Origin: Pseudomonas beijingensis
GTDB lineage: Bacteria > Pseudomonadota > Gammaproteobacteria > Pseudomonadales > Pseudomonadaceae
Assembly: GCF_030687295.1 (NCBI RefSeq)
Contig: NZ_CP117425.1
Coordinates: 930,001-994,000 of the forward strand
Length of the DNA: 64,000 nucleotides
Direction: 5' to 3'
Each line of letters begins with the position of its first letter. Within the stretch, counting starts at the first letter, position 1. Below are positions 17,967-25,404 of the stretch, in pieces. The translations under genes and the position numbers were made by a program. The notes under the pieces were generated by a model. The model was not told the origin of the DNA. It made no database searches and saw only the letters and a list, made by a program, of their open reading frames with translations.

Positions 17967-18164
17967 GCGAGCACCATCCCTGGAGAGAATATTTTATTAT
18001 GAGTGCGTCACGCAAAAGAGCAGGGCTGTTGATTGCCCGGATTCTTTTCTGGTCTTTCAGGCTGGAAATAGACTAGCGCCATGCTTTATTTTGGTGCATG
18101 CTTTTTTTAATGAAAAACGCGGGCTTTTCATTAAAATTTATACTTTTAACCGGGGAAAACGCAC
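17967..18164. promoter_or_regulatory. divergent control region of the LysE/radical-SAM module
   Basis: A notably A/T-rich 198-base gap separates the YczE-like gene (minus) from the Lrp-type gene (plus), with stretches such as ATTAAAATTTATACTTTTAA at 18131-18150. This is where an Lrp-type regulator would be expected to control both directions. I could not define clean -35/-10 pairs. Confidence 0.5.
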
Positions 18165-18596
18165 ATGGATCGTATAGACGTCAAAATCCTGGGTAAGGTA
18201 CAGGACTGTGGTCGCATTTCCATCACAGAGCTTTCCAAGCACGCGGGGCTTTCTATTCCTGCCACTAACGACAGGTTGCGCAAACTTGAAGACTCCGGGG
18301 TCATCAAGGGCTATTGCGCTCAGTTGGATCCGACCAAGCTGGGCTACGGCATATCGGCTGTCGTTGGCATCACCACCCTCAAGCCGGCGAAAGCCAAATT
18401 GATCGCGACACTCACCGACATACCCGAAGTCGTCGAGTGCCTGCACATCACGGGAAACGACTCCTATCTGATCCGGATCTACGCCAGATCCATGGCAGAG
18501 ATCGAGGACATCATTGCGAAAATCAACGCGTACGGTGAGACGCGTACCAGCATTGTCCTGTCCATTCCTATCGAGAGAAGAAAGCTCGTCCCGTGA
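18165..18596 (+). CDS. Lrp/AsnC family transcriptional regulator
   Basis: A 143-residue regulator of standard length. The N-terminal winged helix (MDRIDVKILGKVQDCGRISI ... LSKHAGLSIPATNDRLRKLEDSGVIKGY) is followed by an AsnC-type RAM ligand domain (VPEVVECLHITGNDSYLIRI equivalent near residues 88-105). Lrp-type proteins bind amino acids and commonly switch a divergent amino-acid metabolism or export operon. It is transcribed away from the YczE-like gene, so it probably regulates the 12.5-18 kb module in response to an amino acid or the pathway product (inference). Confidence 0.92.
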   Translation: MDRIDVKILGKVQDCGRISITELSKHAGLSIPATNDRLRKLEDSGVIKGYCAQLDPTKLGYGISAVVGITTLKPAKAKLIATLTDIPEVVECLHITGNDSYLIRIYARSMAEIEDIIAKINAYGETRTSIVLSIPIERRKLVP

Positions 18597-18615
18597 GCCA
18601 GGGCGTCGGCCACCA

Positions 18616-19485
18616 TCAACCCTCAAGGCTGTGTACCAGGTTTTCAATCGCTTCCAGGGCCGCCTCATCCGGAGGCGGCGGAGTAGGATTTGCACTGCGC
18701 ATCTGGTACGCGAGCCGGTACTCACTGGGCGTGCAACTGGCGTATTGCTTGAAGGCGCGGGCGAAGTAGGACGGGTCCTTGAAGCCGGCCTCGTAGCCGA
18801 TGCTGGTGATGGGCATCTGGCTGTTATCGAGCAGTTCCTTGGCGAAGCTCATGCGTTTGTTCAGCACGTAGTCGGTGAAACCGAGCCCATTGGCTTCCTT
18901 GAACACCCGGCTGAAGCGAAACGTCGTCATGCCGCAGCGCTTGGCCAGGTCGCGCTGATCGATGCTGTCGCGAAAATGCTGGTCGATGTACAGCATGATG
19001 TGACTGAGGGCCTGGTGCTTCTGGTGCCCTGAGGTCAGGCGAATGCTGTCCGGCAGGGTCGGGGAGTGGTCGATCTGCGAGGTCTTTCCCCGGCCGTTGG
19101 CATGGCGGCGCAGCTCACACAGTTGTGACACGGCCGTGAGGTAGCGCTTTCGTTCGGCGACAGACAGGGGCAGCACCATGTATTCCCAGACACTGGAGCG
19201 CATGGCCCACACCGCCAGCTCTTCGGAGTGCTGCACGGTGAACATGGTGATGGGCGTGCCCGGCACGATCCGCTTGATCTCCAACAGGCGTCGCAGGCCC
19301 GCCGTGTCCGGGCGGTCGAAATGGATGCAGATCATGTCGACCTGTTCCGTGCTGGGCAGCATGGCGTTTTTTGCCAGCGTGCAGTCGCACGTGTCCTGGA
19401 ACTGGGAGACGAGTTCCTGGGTGGATCGATCATGAGTCAGATCAACCCATAACAGCTTTGGCTTTGCAGTCGGGTTTGGCGCCAT
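18616..19485 (-). CDS. AraC-type regulator with receiver-like N-terminal domain
   Basis: About 289 residues. Residues 10-120 look like a response-regulator fold (KLLWVDLTHDR ... MICIHFDRPDTAGLRRLLEI ... TPITMFTVQHSE ... YMVLPLS). Residues 160-270 form an AraC double helix-turn-helix (AKRCGMTTFRFSRVFKEANG; SYFARAFKQYASCTPSEYR). The candidate phosphorylation aspartate is in HFDRPD, but the acidic pocket is not fully convincing. The ATG at 19485 (MAPNPTAKPKLLW) is the best start; GTG codons at 19500 and 19536 are alternatives. It is divergent from the pilin genes and is probably the local regulator of the Tad pilus locus. A proline-rich stretch lies near the C-terminus. Confidence 0.82.
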   Translation of the reverse strand: MAPNPTAKPKLLWVDLTHDRSTQELVSQFQDTCDCTLAKNAMLPSTEQVDMICIHFDRPDTAGLRRLLEIKRIVPGTPITMFTVQHSEELAVWAMRSSVWEYMVLPLSVAERKRYLTAVSQLCELRRHANGRGKTSQIDHSPTLPDSIRLTSGHQKHQALSHIMLYIDQHFRDSIDQRDLAKRCGMTTFRFSRVFKEANGLGFTDYVLNKRMSFAKELLDNSQMPITSIGYEAGFKDPSYFARAFKQYASCTPSEYRLAYQMRSANPTPPPPDEAALEAIENLVHSLEG

Positions 19486-19786
19486 AGGACTACTACTCAC
19501 AGGTGCTTGCTGCCCTTTAGCTAGCAGTATTGTCACTGTGCCATCACTTCGCCGAATAATTTTTTATAAAAATTCGATCTTTTAGCGCCAGCTCCCTCGT
19601 GGGAAGCCCGTATCGGCCTGTTGCACGGATGGATTCCCCGTCCCGGAGCCTTCGCCACGCGGCGCAAAAAAATCCTAGCGATGTGCAAAATCCTCCTAAC
19701 GGCTATGACCACCTGCTGACTAGGGTTGCATCAGGCAGTTCGCAATGTACTGCCTCTTTGAAAAACAACCCGATGAGGTGCGCGAA
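19486..19786. promoter_or_regulatory. divergent region between pilus regulator and flp pilin
   Basis: A gap of about 300 bases that contains an A/T-rich block (19553-19582) and should hold promoters for both the AraC-type regulator and the Flp pilin operon. I see no unambiguous sigma-70 hexamer pair and no consensus sigma-54 site. GAGGTG at 19775-19780 is the ribosome site of the first pilin. Confidence 0.5.
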
Positions 19787-19978
19787 ATGACTCTTCAAAC
19801 TATCAAGGCTTCGGTACTGAAGTTCGCCAAAGATGAAGACGGCCTGACCATTGTGGAATACGCCGTGGCCGGTGGGTTGATCACGGTGGCTGTGGCGGCG
19901 ATGTTCGTCTTGTTGGGCGGTGCCGTGAACACCCGGATTACCGCACTCTGCGCCGCGGTCAAGGGCGCTGCCTGCTGA
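19787..19978 (+). CDS. flp: Flp-type IVb pilin, copy 1
   Basis: A 63-residue prepilin that forms the Tad pilus fibre. A short basic leader (MTLQTIKASVLKFAKDEDG) is cut before LTIVEYAVAGGLITVAV; the Glu-Tyr pair after the cleavage site is the Flp hallmark. The hydrophobic helix is followed by a short tail with two cysteines (ALCAAVKGAAC). GAGGTG precedes the ATG. It is near-identical to the second pilin after the cleavage site. Confidence 0.95.
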   Translation: MTLQTIKASVLKFAKDEDGLTIVEYAVAGGLITVAVAAMFVLLGGAVNTRITALCAAVKGAAC

Positions 19979-20004
19979 CAAGCGCTCCCTGTCGGGAACG
20001 GGAT

Positions 20005-20072
20005 GAAGCCCATCGAGGCACCGGTTTCAGCATGGTCTGATAAAGCTTCGAAGTATTTGCTCAATGGGCTTC
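20005..20072 (+). promoter_or_regulatory. inverted repeat between the two pilin genes
   Basis: GAAGCCCAT at 20005-20013 pairs perfectly with ATGGGCTTC at 20064-20072 across a 50-base loop. It could form an RNA stem between flp copies 1 and 2 and set their relative expression. No T-run follows, so it is not a standard terminator. Confidence 0.35.
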
Positions 20073-20123
20073 GTGTTGTTCTTGATCAGCCGGTTTTGTT
20101 GCCGTTGAAGTGAGGTAAATGAC

Positions 20124-20315
20124 ATGAAAGTTCAAAGACTCAGAACTTCGATAGTTAAGTTTATCGATGATGAAGATGGTCTGACCATTGTGGAATACGC
20201 CGTGGCCGGCGGGCTGATTACGGTGGCGGTTGCCGCGATGTTCGTTTTGCTGGGCGGTGCGGTGAATGATCGGATCACTGCGCTTTGTGCAGCGGTTAAA
20301 GGTGCTGCCTGTTAA
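20124..20315 (+). CDS. flp: Flp-type IVb pilin, copy 2
   Basis: A second 63-residue prepilin with leader MKVQRLRTSIVKFIDDEDG and mature start LTIVEYAVAGG. From the cleavage site on it differs from copy 1 in essentially one residue (NDRITA versus NTRITA), while the leaders differ more. TGAGGT lies upstream of the ATG. It is a recent tandem duplication; TadV, encoded next, should process both. Confidence 0.95.
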   Translation: MKVQRLRTSIVKFIDDEDGLTIVEYAVAGGLITVAVAAMFVLLGGAVNDRITALCAAVKGAAC

Positions 20316-20341
20316 CCCCAACCGCACTATGGAGACGCATC

Positions 20342-20872
20342 ATGTCCATGGAATTGCTGATGTTGACGGTATTGCTGCTAGGACTGCTGGGCGTGGCGGT
20401 GGTGAGCGATCTGCTTCGCCACCGCATCCCCAACACGCTGGTCCTGTTGGGCCTGGCCCTGGGATTGGCCGGCCAGGTGTATACCGGCGGGATCGGCGGC
20501 CTGGGCGACAGCCTGCTGGGCATGCTGATCTGTTTCGGGTTGTTCCTGCCCATGTACGCGGTCGGTGGCATGGCCGCCGGTGACGTCAAGCTGATGACCA
20601 TGGTCGGCAGCTTCCTGCCTTTTCATTACGCACTGTGGGCGGCGCTGTTCAGCCTGATCGCCGGCGGTGTATGCGGTGTCCTGATCGTCCTGGCCCGCGG
20701 CCAACTGCTCCAGACCCTGGGACGCTACTGGTTGATGGTGCGAGCCCAGGCTTATCTGGCGCCGACTTCGGACGAAGTGGCCGGTAAACCCTTTCCTTAT
20801 TCGATTGCGATCCTGATCGGTACTTTGAACAGTGTTTACTGGCAACTGGTTGCCGGCGGCTGGGGAGTCTAG
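20342..20872 (+). CDS. tadV: Tad prepilin peptidase (A24A, TadV/CpaA/FppA type)
   Basis: A 176-residue polytopic aspartic prepilin peptidase that removes the Flp leader at the inner membrane. The two catalytic aspartates are in SDLLRHRIPN near residue 22 and GGMAAGDVKLMTM (GxGD-type) near 78-85. It lacks the N-methylase half of PilD, as usual for Tad peptidases. It follows the two pilins directly and precedes the AAA ATPase gene by two bases. Confidence 0.93.
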   Translation: MSMELLMLTVLLLGLLGVAVVSDLLRHRIPNTLVLLGLALGLAGQVYTGGIGGLGDSLLGMLICFGLFLPMYAVGGMAAGDVKLMTMVGSFLPFHYALWAALFSLIAGGVCGVLIVLARGQLLQTLGRYWLMVRAQAYLAPTSDEVAGKPFPYSIAILIGTLNSVYWQLVAGGWGV

Positions 20873-20874
20873 TC

Positions 20875-22203
20875 ATGCACGTCATCAACGATAGCGATGC
20901 CTACCCCAGCGAACGGGAAGCGGTACAACGCCTGGCGCCACAGCCATGCACCATTCGCGACACCGGCTTGAGCGACAGCTTCCTGGGTGAGTTGGTGTGT
21001 AAGCACCTGCACGATGGCGGCGTGCTGGATATGTCGCGACTGGTCGAGCGCCTGGCCCTGACCGGCGCGGTGTTGGAGGAAGTCCTGGCGTTCCTGCGCA
21101 AGGACGGTCGTGTCGAAGTGCTGGGCCAGTTGGGGCAAACCGGTGGGCAGACGCTGCGCTATGGCCTGACCGAGCGCGGCCGCAGTTCCGCCCGGGATGC
21201 CTTGGCCCGCAGTGGCTACATCGGCGCGGCGCCATTCCCGGTCAGCACCTATCGCTCGCTGATCAAGATCCAGACCATCCACCACGGCCGCATTACCGCC
21301 AAGGACATGAACCAGGCGTTGGCGGGGATGGTGCTGAGCCAAGGCATGCTCGACCAGTTGGGCGTTGCCCTGAATTCAGGGCGGGCGATCATGATCTACG
21401 GCCCGGCGGGCACGGGCAAAACCTACGTCAGCAGCCGGCTGATCCGGTTGTTTGCCGAAGCCATCTGGGTGCCCCATGCCATCGTTATCAACGAGTCGGT
21501 GATCGAAATCTACGACCCGCAGGTGCACCAGCGCCTGGACGACAACGGCCAAACGAACAACCTGATGCTCAACGAAGGCATCGACCGCCGGCTGCTGTGC
21601 TGCAAACGCCCGATCGTCATCACCGGCGGCGAGCTGAGCATGGAGCAGTTGGACGTGCGCTACGACCCGTTCACCCGGCAATACCAGGCGGCGTTGCAAC
21701 TCAAGGCCAGCAACGGCCTGTTCATCATCGATGACATGGGCCGCCAGCGCATGGCGCCCGCCGAGTTACTCAATCGCTGGATCGTGCCCATGGAGGAGAA
21801 GCGCGACTTCATCAACTTGGGCGGCGGTCGGCATTGCGAACTGCCGTTCGACCTGGTGCTGGTGTTTTCCACCAACCTCAACCCCCTCGAATTGGCCGAC
21901 GAGGCCTTCCTGCGGCGCATTGGCTACAAAGTGCAGTTCGGCTACCTCAAGCCCGAGGAGTACGAACGCATCTGGCGCCAGGAGTGCGAGCGCCTGGGCA
22001 TCCCGTTTGACCCGCTGTTGGTGCGTTATGTGCTGCAGCAGTTGTATGCAGGCGAAGGCATGCCGCTGGTGCCTTGCCATCCCCGTGACCTGTTGAACAT
22101 GGCGCTCGACCGCCAACGTTACCTGGGCGGTTCCGGCCCCCTGTCGCCGCAGGAACTGGAATGGGCCTGGCACAACTACTTCGTTCAGCTCGACTTCCTT
22201 TGA
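20875..22203 (+). CDS. AAA ATPase of the Tad locus with N-terminal helical/winged region
   Basis: A 442-residue cytoplasmic protein. Residues 1-120 contain segments like a winged helix (LVCKHLHDGGVLDMSRLVERL; LRYGLTERGRSSARDAL). Residues 150-380 form an AAA module with Walker A GPAGTGKTY, Walker B LFIIDD, sensor STNLNP and an arginine pair LRRIGYK. It is not the secretion ATPase TadA, which is encoded further on. Its position between tadV and rcpC, with two-base and 15-base gaps, marks it as an accessory of the pilus system; its role (remodelling, assembly or control) is not established from the sequence. Confidence 0.85.
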   Translation: MHVINDSDAYPSEREAVQRLAPQPCTIRDTGLSDSFLGELVCKHLHDGGVLDMSRLVERLALTGAVLEEVLAFLRKDGRVEVLGQLGQTGGQTLRYGLTERGRSSARDALARSGYIGAAPFPVSTYRSLIKIQTIHHGRITAKDMNQALAGMVLSQGMLDQLGVALNSGRAIMIYGPAGTGKTYVSSRLIRLFAEAIWVPHAIVINESVIEIYDPQVHQRLDDNGQTNNLMLNEGIDRRLLCCKRPIVITGGELSMEQLDVRYDPFTRQYQAALQLKASNGLFIIDDMGRQRMAPAELLNRWIVPMEEKRDFINLGGGRHCELPFDLVLVFSTNLNPLELADEAFLRRIGYKVQFGYLKPEEYERIWRQECERLGIPFDPLLVRYVLQQLYAGEGMPLVPCHPRDLLNMALDRQRYLGGSGPLSPQELEWAWHNYFVQLDFL

Positions 22204-22218
22204 TCTGGAGATACCGAC

Positions 22219-23034
22219 ATGAGCTCTCGTACGCTTCCCCTGATAGGCGTTTCCCTGGTAATGGGCCTTGGTGCCGCATGGATGGCTGACGCTTGGCTAA
22301 GCGCACGACTCAACGCGTCCCCCGATGATCATCTGCGAAGCGTGGTGGTCGCGACGGTGGAAATTCCCTTCGGGCAAATGGTCGAGGCCCAACAAGTCAC
22401 CACCGTGCGCATGCCCATGGACACGATCCCGGACGATGCCTTCGATGCCAGCGAACAGGCCGTGGGCAAGATCGCCACCTTCGACATCCTGCGCGGCGAC
22501 ATCGTGCGGGGCGCGCGTCTGAGTGAGCACTTGGGCGGCAGCACCCTGGCTTCGCTGATCGCACCGGACAAACGCGCCATTTCGGTCCGCGTGGATGATG
22601 TGGTCGGCGTGGGTGGCTTCCTCTTGCCGGGCAACCGGGTCGATGTACTGGCGACCAAGACCACCAGCGCCGGCAGCAACAGCGCCACGTCCCGGACCAT
22701 CCTGGAAAACCTGCGGGTGCTGGCGGTGGACCAGACCGCGGGTACCGACAAGACCCAGCCGGTGGTGGTGCGGGCCGTGACCCTGGAAATGTCGGTCACC
22801 GAAGCGGAAGCGCTGGTCACTGCGCAGACCGAAGGCAAGCTGCAATTGGCCTTGCGCAACCCGTTGAACCTGGAGAAAAAGCCCGTGGCCGTTGCGCCGC
22901 CAGCCCCTGCGCCGGTCATGGCCATGGCGGTCGCCCCGGTACCAAAACCTGTGGTGTTGCGCAGTGCCAAGCCGCAAGGCGGGGCGATCACGCTGATCCG
23001 CGGAGTTGAAAGCAGCGTGATCAATGTCCGCTGA
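22219..23034 (+). CDS. rcpC: Flp pilus assembly protein RcpC/CpaB
   Basis: A 271-residue periplasmic/outer-membrane-associated protein of the Tad machine. An N-terminal membrane or signal segment (LIGVSLVMGLGAAWMADAWL) precedes an SAF-like domain (VEIPFGQMVEAQQVTTVRMP; LRGDIVRGARLSE). The RcpC/CpaB core follows (ISVRVDDVVGVGGFLLPGNRVDVLAT), then a proline/alanine-rich tail. It probably supports the secretin RcpA, which here is encoded about 9 kb away on the other strand. Confidence 0.93.
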   Translation: MSSRTLPLIGVSLVMGLGAAWMADAWLSARLNASPDDHLRSVVVATVEIPFGQMVEAQQVTTVRMPMDTIPDDAFDASEQAVGKIATFDILRGDIVRGARLSEHLGGSTLASLIAPDKRAISVRVDDVVGVGGFLLPGNRVDVLATKTTSAGSNSATSRTILENLRVLAVDQTAGTDKTQPVVVRAVTLEMSVTEAEALVTAQTEGKLQLALRNPLNLEKKPVAVAPPAPAPVMAMAVAPVPKPVVLRSAKPQGGAITLIRGVESSVINVR

Positions 23035-23105
23035 ATAGCCCCCCCATGCCAGGCCCTTGTGAGCCGTGGCGATACCGATCCTCAAACGTTGTAGATGAGG
23101 GCTCG

Positions 23106-24422
23106 ATGATGAATGCCAATATCCGGCGCCAGGGAGGGGCGGTGAGTGTACTGATGGTGATCGCGCTGGTGGCGATTTCCATGATGGCGGCCTTGGCCCT
23201 GGATGGCGGGCACATGCTGCTGAACAAGACGCGCCTGCAGAATGCGGTGGACGCCGCGGCCTTGGGCGGCGCCAAGACCCTGAGCCAGGTGAGCGGTGGC
23301 ATCAACATGGCCAGCACGACCCGCGCCGCGGCCCTGGACACGCTCAACAGAAATGCCAACGCCTTGGGCAATACCGAGCTGGCCACCGCGGTCGCCGGCA
23401 ACCCGGGCGCGTTTGCCGTAGTGGAGCTGTCCAGCAGCGTCTACGGCCCGTTCTCCTATCCCGGGCCTACCGATGCCAAATACGTGCGGGTGTCGGTGGC
23501 CAGCTATCAGTTGAACGGGTTTTTCTGGAGTTTCGTGCAAACCATGGGCAGCGCCGGCTTGGGTAACAAGCGCGTGGCGGCGATCGCCACGGCGGGCCCC
23601 AGCCCCACCTCGCCTTGTGACCTGGCGCCGTTGATGGTTTGTGGCGACCCCACTCAATACAACCCGGCCGCCGGCAACTTCTGGGGGTATCAGTTTGGTG
23701 ACCTGGAAGTCTTGAAAACGGCGGCGGGGAACACATCGCCCATCGGCCCCGGCAACTTCCAACTGCTGGACTTCGGCTCAGGCGGCAGTGCGGTCCGGGA
23801 GGACCTGGCCGGCGGTGGCTCGGTCTGCCGCAGTGTCGGCGACAACGTCCAGACGGCGCCAGGTAACAAAGCCGGCCCGACCTCCCAGGGCTTGAACACG
23901 CGCTTTGGTATCTACAACGGCCCGGTCAGTTCTTCGGACTATCCACCGGACCTGGTCACGGCTTCGGGTACCCCGGCGATCACCTACAACGATGCGCTTT
24001 CCCAGGCGCAATACAAAGGCCAAACCGTGACGTCGAGCAACGGCGATCTCTCGGCGGGCGGCGAGGCGATACAGGACTACAACGACTGGCGGGCCAGCGT
24101 CGCCGCCTGTGTGGCGGGAGGCGCCAGTGGTTGTGAAAGCAACGGGGTTTTCGAACGCCGGATGCTGAAGATCGTGATTGGCGATTGCGCCGGGAAACTG
24201 AGCGGTTCGACGTCGATTCCGGTCTTGGGGTTCGGCTGTTATTTCGTCCTGCAGCCGGTGAACGGTGGTGGTTCGGAGTCCATCATCTTTGGTCAGTTCG
24301 TCCAGGAGTGCGAGGGCGACAACGTCCCCGGCCCCACGCCGTCCACCGATTCCGGCCCGCAGATCATCCAGCTCTACAAAACCTATCTCAACGGCAGCGG
24401 CACTCCGAGCACCGACTCGTAG
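23106..24422 (+). CDS. tadG: TadG-like pilus assembly protein
   Basis: A 438-residue protein with a class-III-like N-terminal hydrophobic helix (GGAVSVLMVIALVAISMMAALALDGGHMLL) and the conserved NKTRLQNAVDAAALGGA of the TadG/TadE-like family, followed by a long serine/glycine-rich extracytoplasmic domain with about nine cysteines that may pair. Two adjacent ATG codons at 23106 and 23109 follow GATGAGG. TadG proteins are minor components of the Tad pilus machine. Eight bases separate it from the next tadE-type gene. Confidence 0.88.
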   Translation: MMNANIRRQGGAVSVLMVIALVAISMMAALALDGGHMLLNKTRLQNAVDAAALGGAKTLSQVSGGINMASTTRAAALDTLNRNANALGNTELATAVAGNPGAFAVVELSSSVYGPFSYPGPTDAKYVRVSVASYQLNGFFWSFVQTMGSAGLGNKRVAAIATAGPSPTSPCDLAPLMVCGDPTQYNPAAGNFWGYQFGDLEVLKTAAGNTSPIGPGNFQLLDFGSGGSAVREDLAGGGSVCRSVGDNVQTAPGNKAGPTSQGLNTRFGIYNGPVSSSDYPPDLVTASGTPAITYNDALSQAQYKGQTVTSSNGDLSAGGEAIQDYNDWRASVAACVAGGASGCESNGVFERRMLKIVIGDCAGKLSGSTSIPVLGFGCYFVLQPVNGGGSESIIFGQFVQECEGDNVPGPTPSTDSGPQIIQLYKTYLNGSGTPSTDS

Positions 24423-24430
24423 GAGGCGTC

Positions 24431-24910
24431 ATGGGACTTTCTCATTTCAAACCCGCGCAAGCCCAGCAAGGCGTGGCGCTGGTGGAATTCACCCTGGTGC
24501 TGCCATTGCTGCTGTTGTTGCTGCTGGCCTTCGGCGAGTTCGGTCGCATGCTCTACCAGTACAACGTGCTGCTGCAGGCCAGTCGCGATGCTGGGCGCTT
24601 CGTCGCCAGCCAGGCGTGGAACACCACCCTTGGCTCCGTCGCCTTGGGCAGCACGCTCATGACCCAGACAAAAAACGTTGCGGTGTATGGCGTGCCCAGC
24701 GCGACGGGAGCCGCCGTAGTGTCAGGCTTGACCACGGCGAATGTGCAGGTCGCCGCCGAGGGCATCGATCATGTGCGCGTCACCATTACCTACACCTTCT
24801 GCCCGGTGATTGGCGCGGGTAACTGCGCGGGTTCGATCCCTGGGTTTTTCGGCAGTGCCATTCCACTGGGCATCCCGTTGGTCGCGACCACTGTCATGAG
24901 GGCGCTGTGA
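24431..24910 (+). CDS. tadE: TadE-like pseudopilin
   Basis: A 159-residue TadE-family pseudopilin. The leader ...QQG is followed by VALVEFTLVLPLLLLLLLAFGEFGRMLYQYN, with the pilin-type Glu at +5. The C-terminal domain has two cysteines (FCPVIGAGNC). AGGAGG precedes the ATG. Its TGA overlaps the next tadE/F-type gene by one base. Confidence 0.9.
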   Translation: MGLSHFKPAQAQQGVALVEFTLVLPLLLLLLLAFGEFGRMLYQYNVLLQASRDAGRFVASQAWNTTLGSVALGSTLMTQTKNVAVYGVPSATGAAVVSGLTTANVQVAAEGIDHVRVTITYTFCPVIGAGNCAGSIPGFFGSAIPLGIPLVATTVMRAL

Positions 24911-25404
24911 TGAATCACAAACACATGCGCGGCACTTACATCGTGGAGTTCTCCTTCGTCGGCTTGCTGGTGTTCATCCTGCTGTTCGGCGTGGTGGAAA
25001 TGGGACGGTTGTATTTCACGGTCAATGCGCTGGATGAAGCGGCGCGCCGTGGCGTGCGGCTGGCGGCGGTGTGCAATGTCAGCGATCCGGTGGTGTTGCG
25101 CCGGGCTATCTTCAACGCCGCGACGGACACCGGCACCAGTCAATTGATCAGCAACCTGGCGACGTCTAACCTGGCGCTGACCTACCTGGACGTCAATGGC
25201 GCCGTGGTGGCGAACCCTACCGACACGTCCGGTGCCTCCGGGTTTCGTGCTATCCGCTATGTCCGGCTGAGCGTGCAGAACTTCGTCTTCAACCTGTTCA
25301 TTCCCGGCTTGGGCGTGCCCATTACCTTGCCCACGTTCAGGGCAACCTTGCCACGCGAAAGCCTTGGGCGTCATTCCGATTCCGGGGAGATCACACCATG
25401 CTGA
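24910..25404 (+). CDS. tadF: TadE/TadF-like pseudopilin
   Basis: A 164-residue pseudopilin with leader MNHKHMRGTY and helix IVEFSFVGLLVFILLFGVVEMGRLYF, then the NALDEAARRGVRLA segment shared by TadE/F proteins. It starts at the ATG at 24910, overlapping the previous stop. Its stop overlaps the tadZ start by seven bases (25398-25404), so the genes are tightly coupled. Assignment as TadF rather than a second TadE rests on gene order. Confidence 0.85.
   Translation: MNHKHMRGTYIVEFSFVGLLVFILLFGVVEMGRLYFTVNALDEAARRGVRLAAVCNVSDPVVLRRAIFNAATDTGTSQLISNLATSNLALTYLDVNGAVVANPTDTSGASGFRAIRYVRLSVQNFVFNLFIPGLGVPITLPTFRATLPRESLGRHSDSGEITPC

Noticed and set aside
12318..19485. Prophage or integrative element
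   Set aside because: No integrase, transposase, phage structural gene or flanking repeat is visible; only composition and tRNA proximity hint at transfer.
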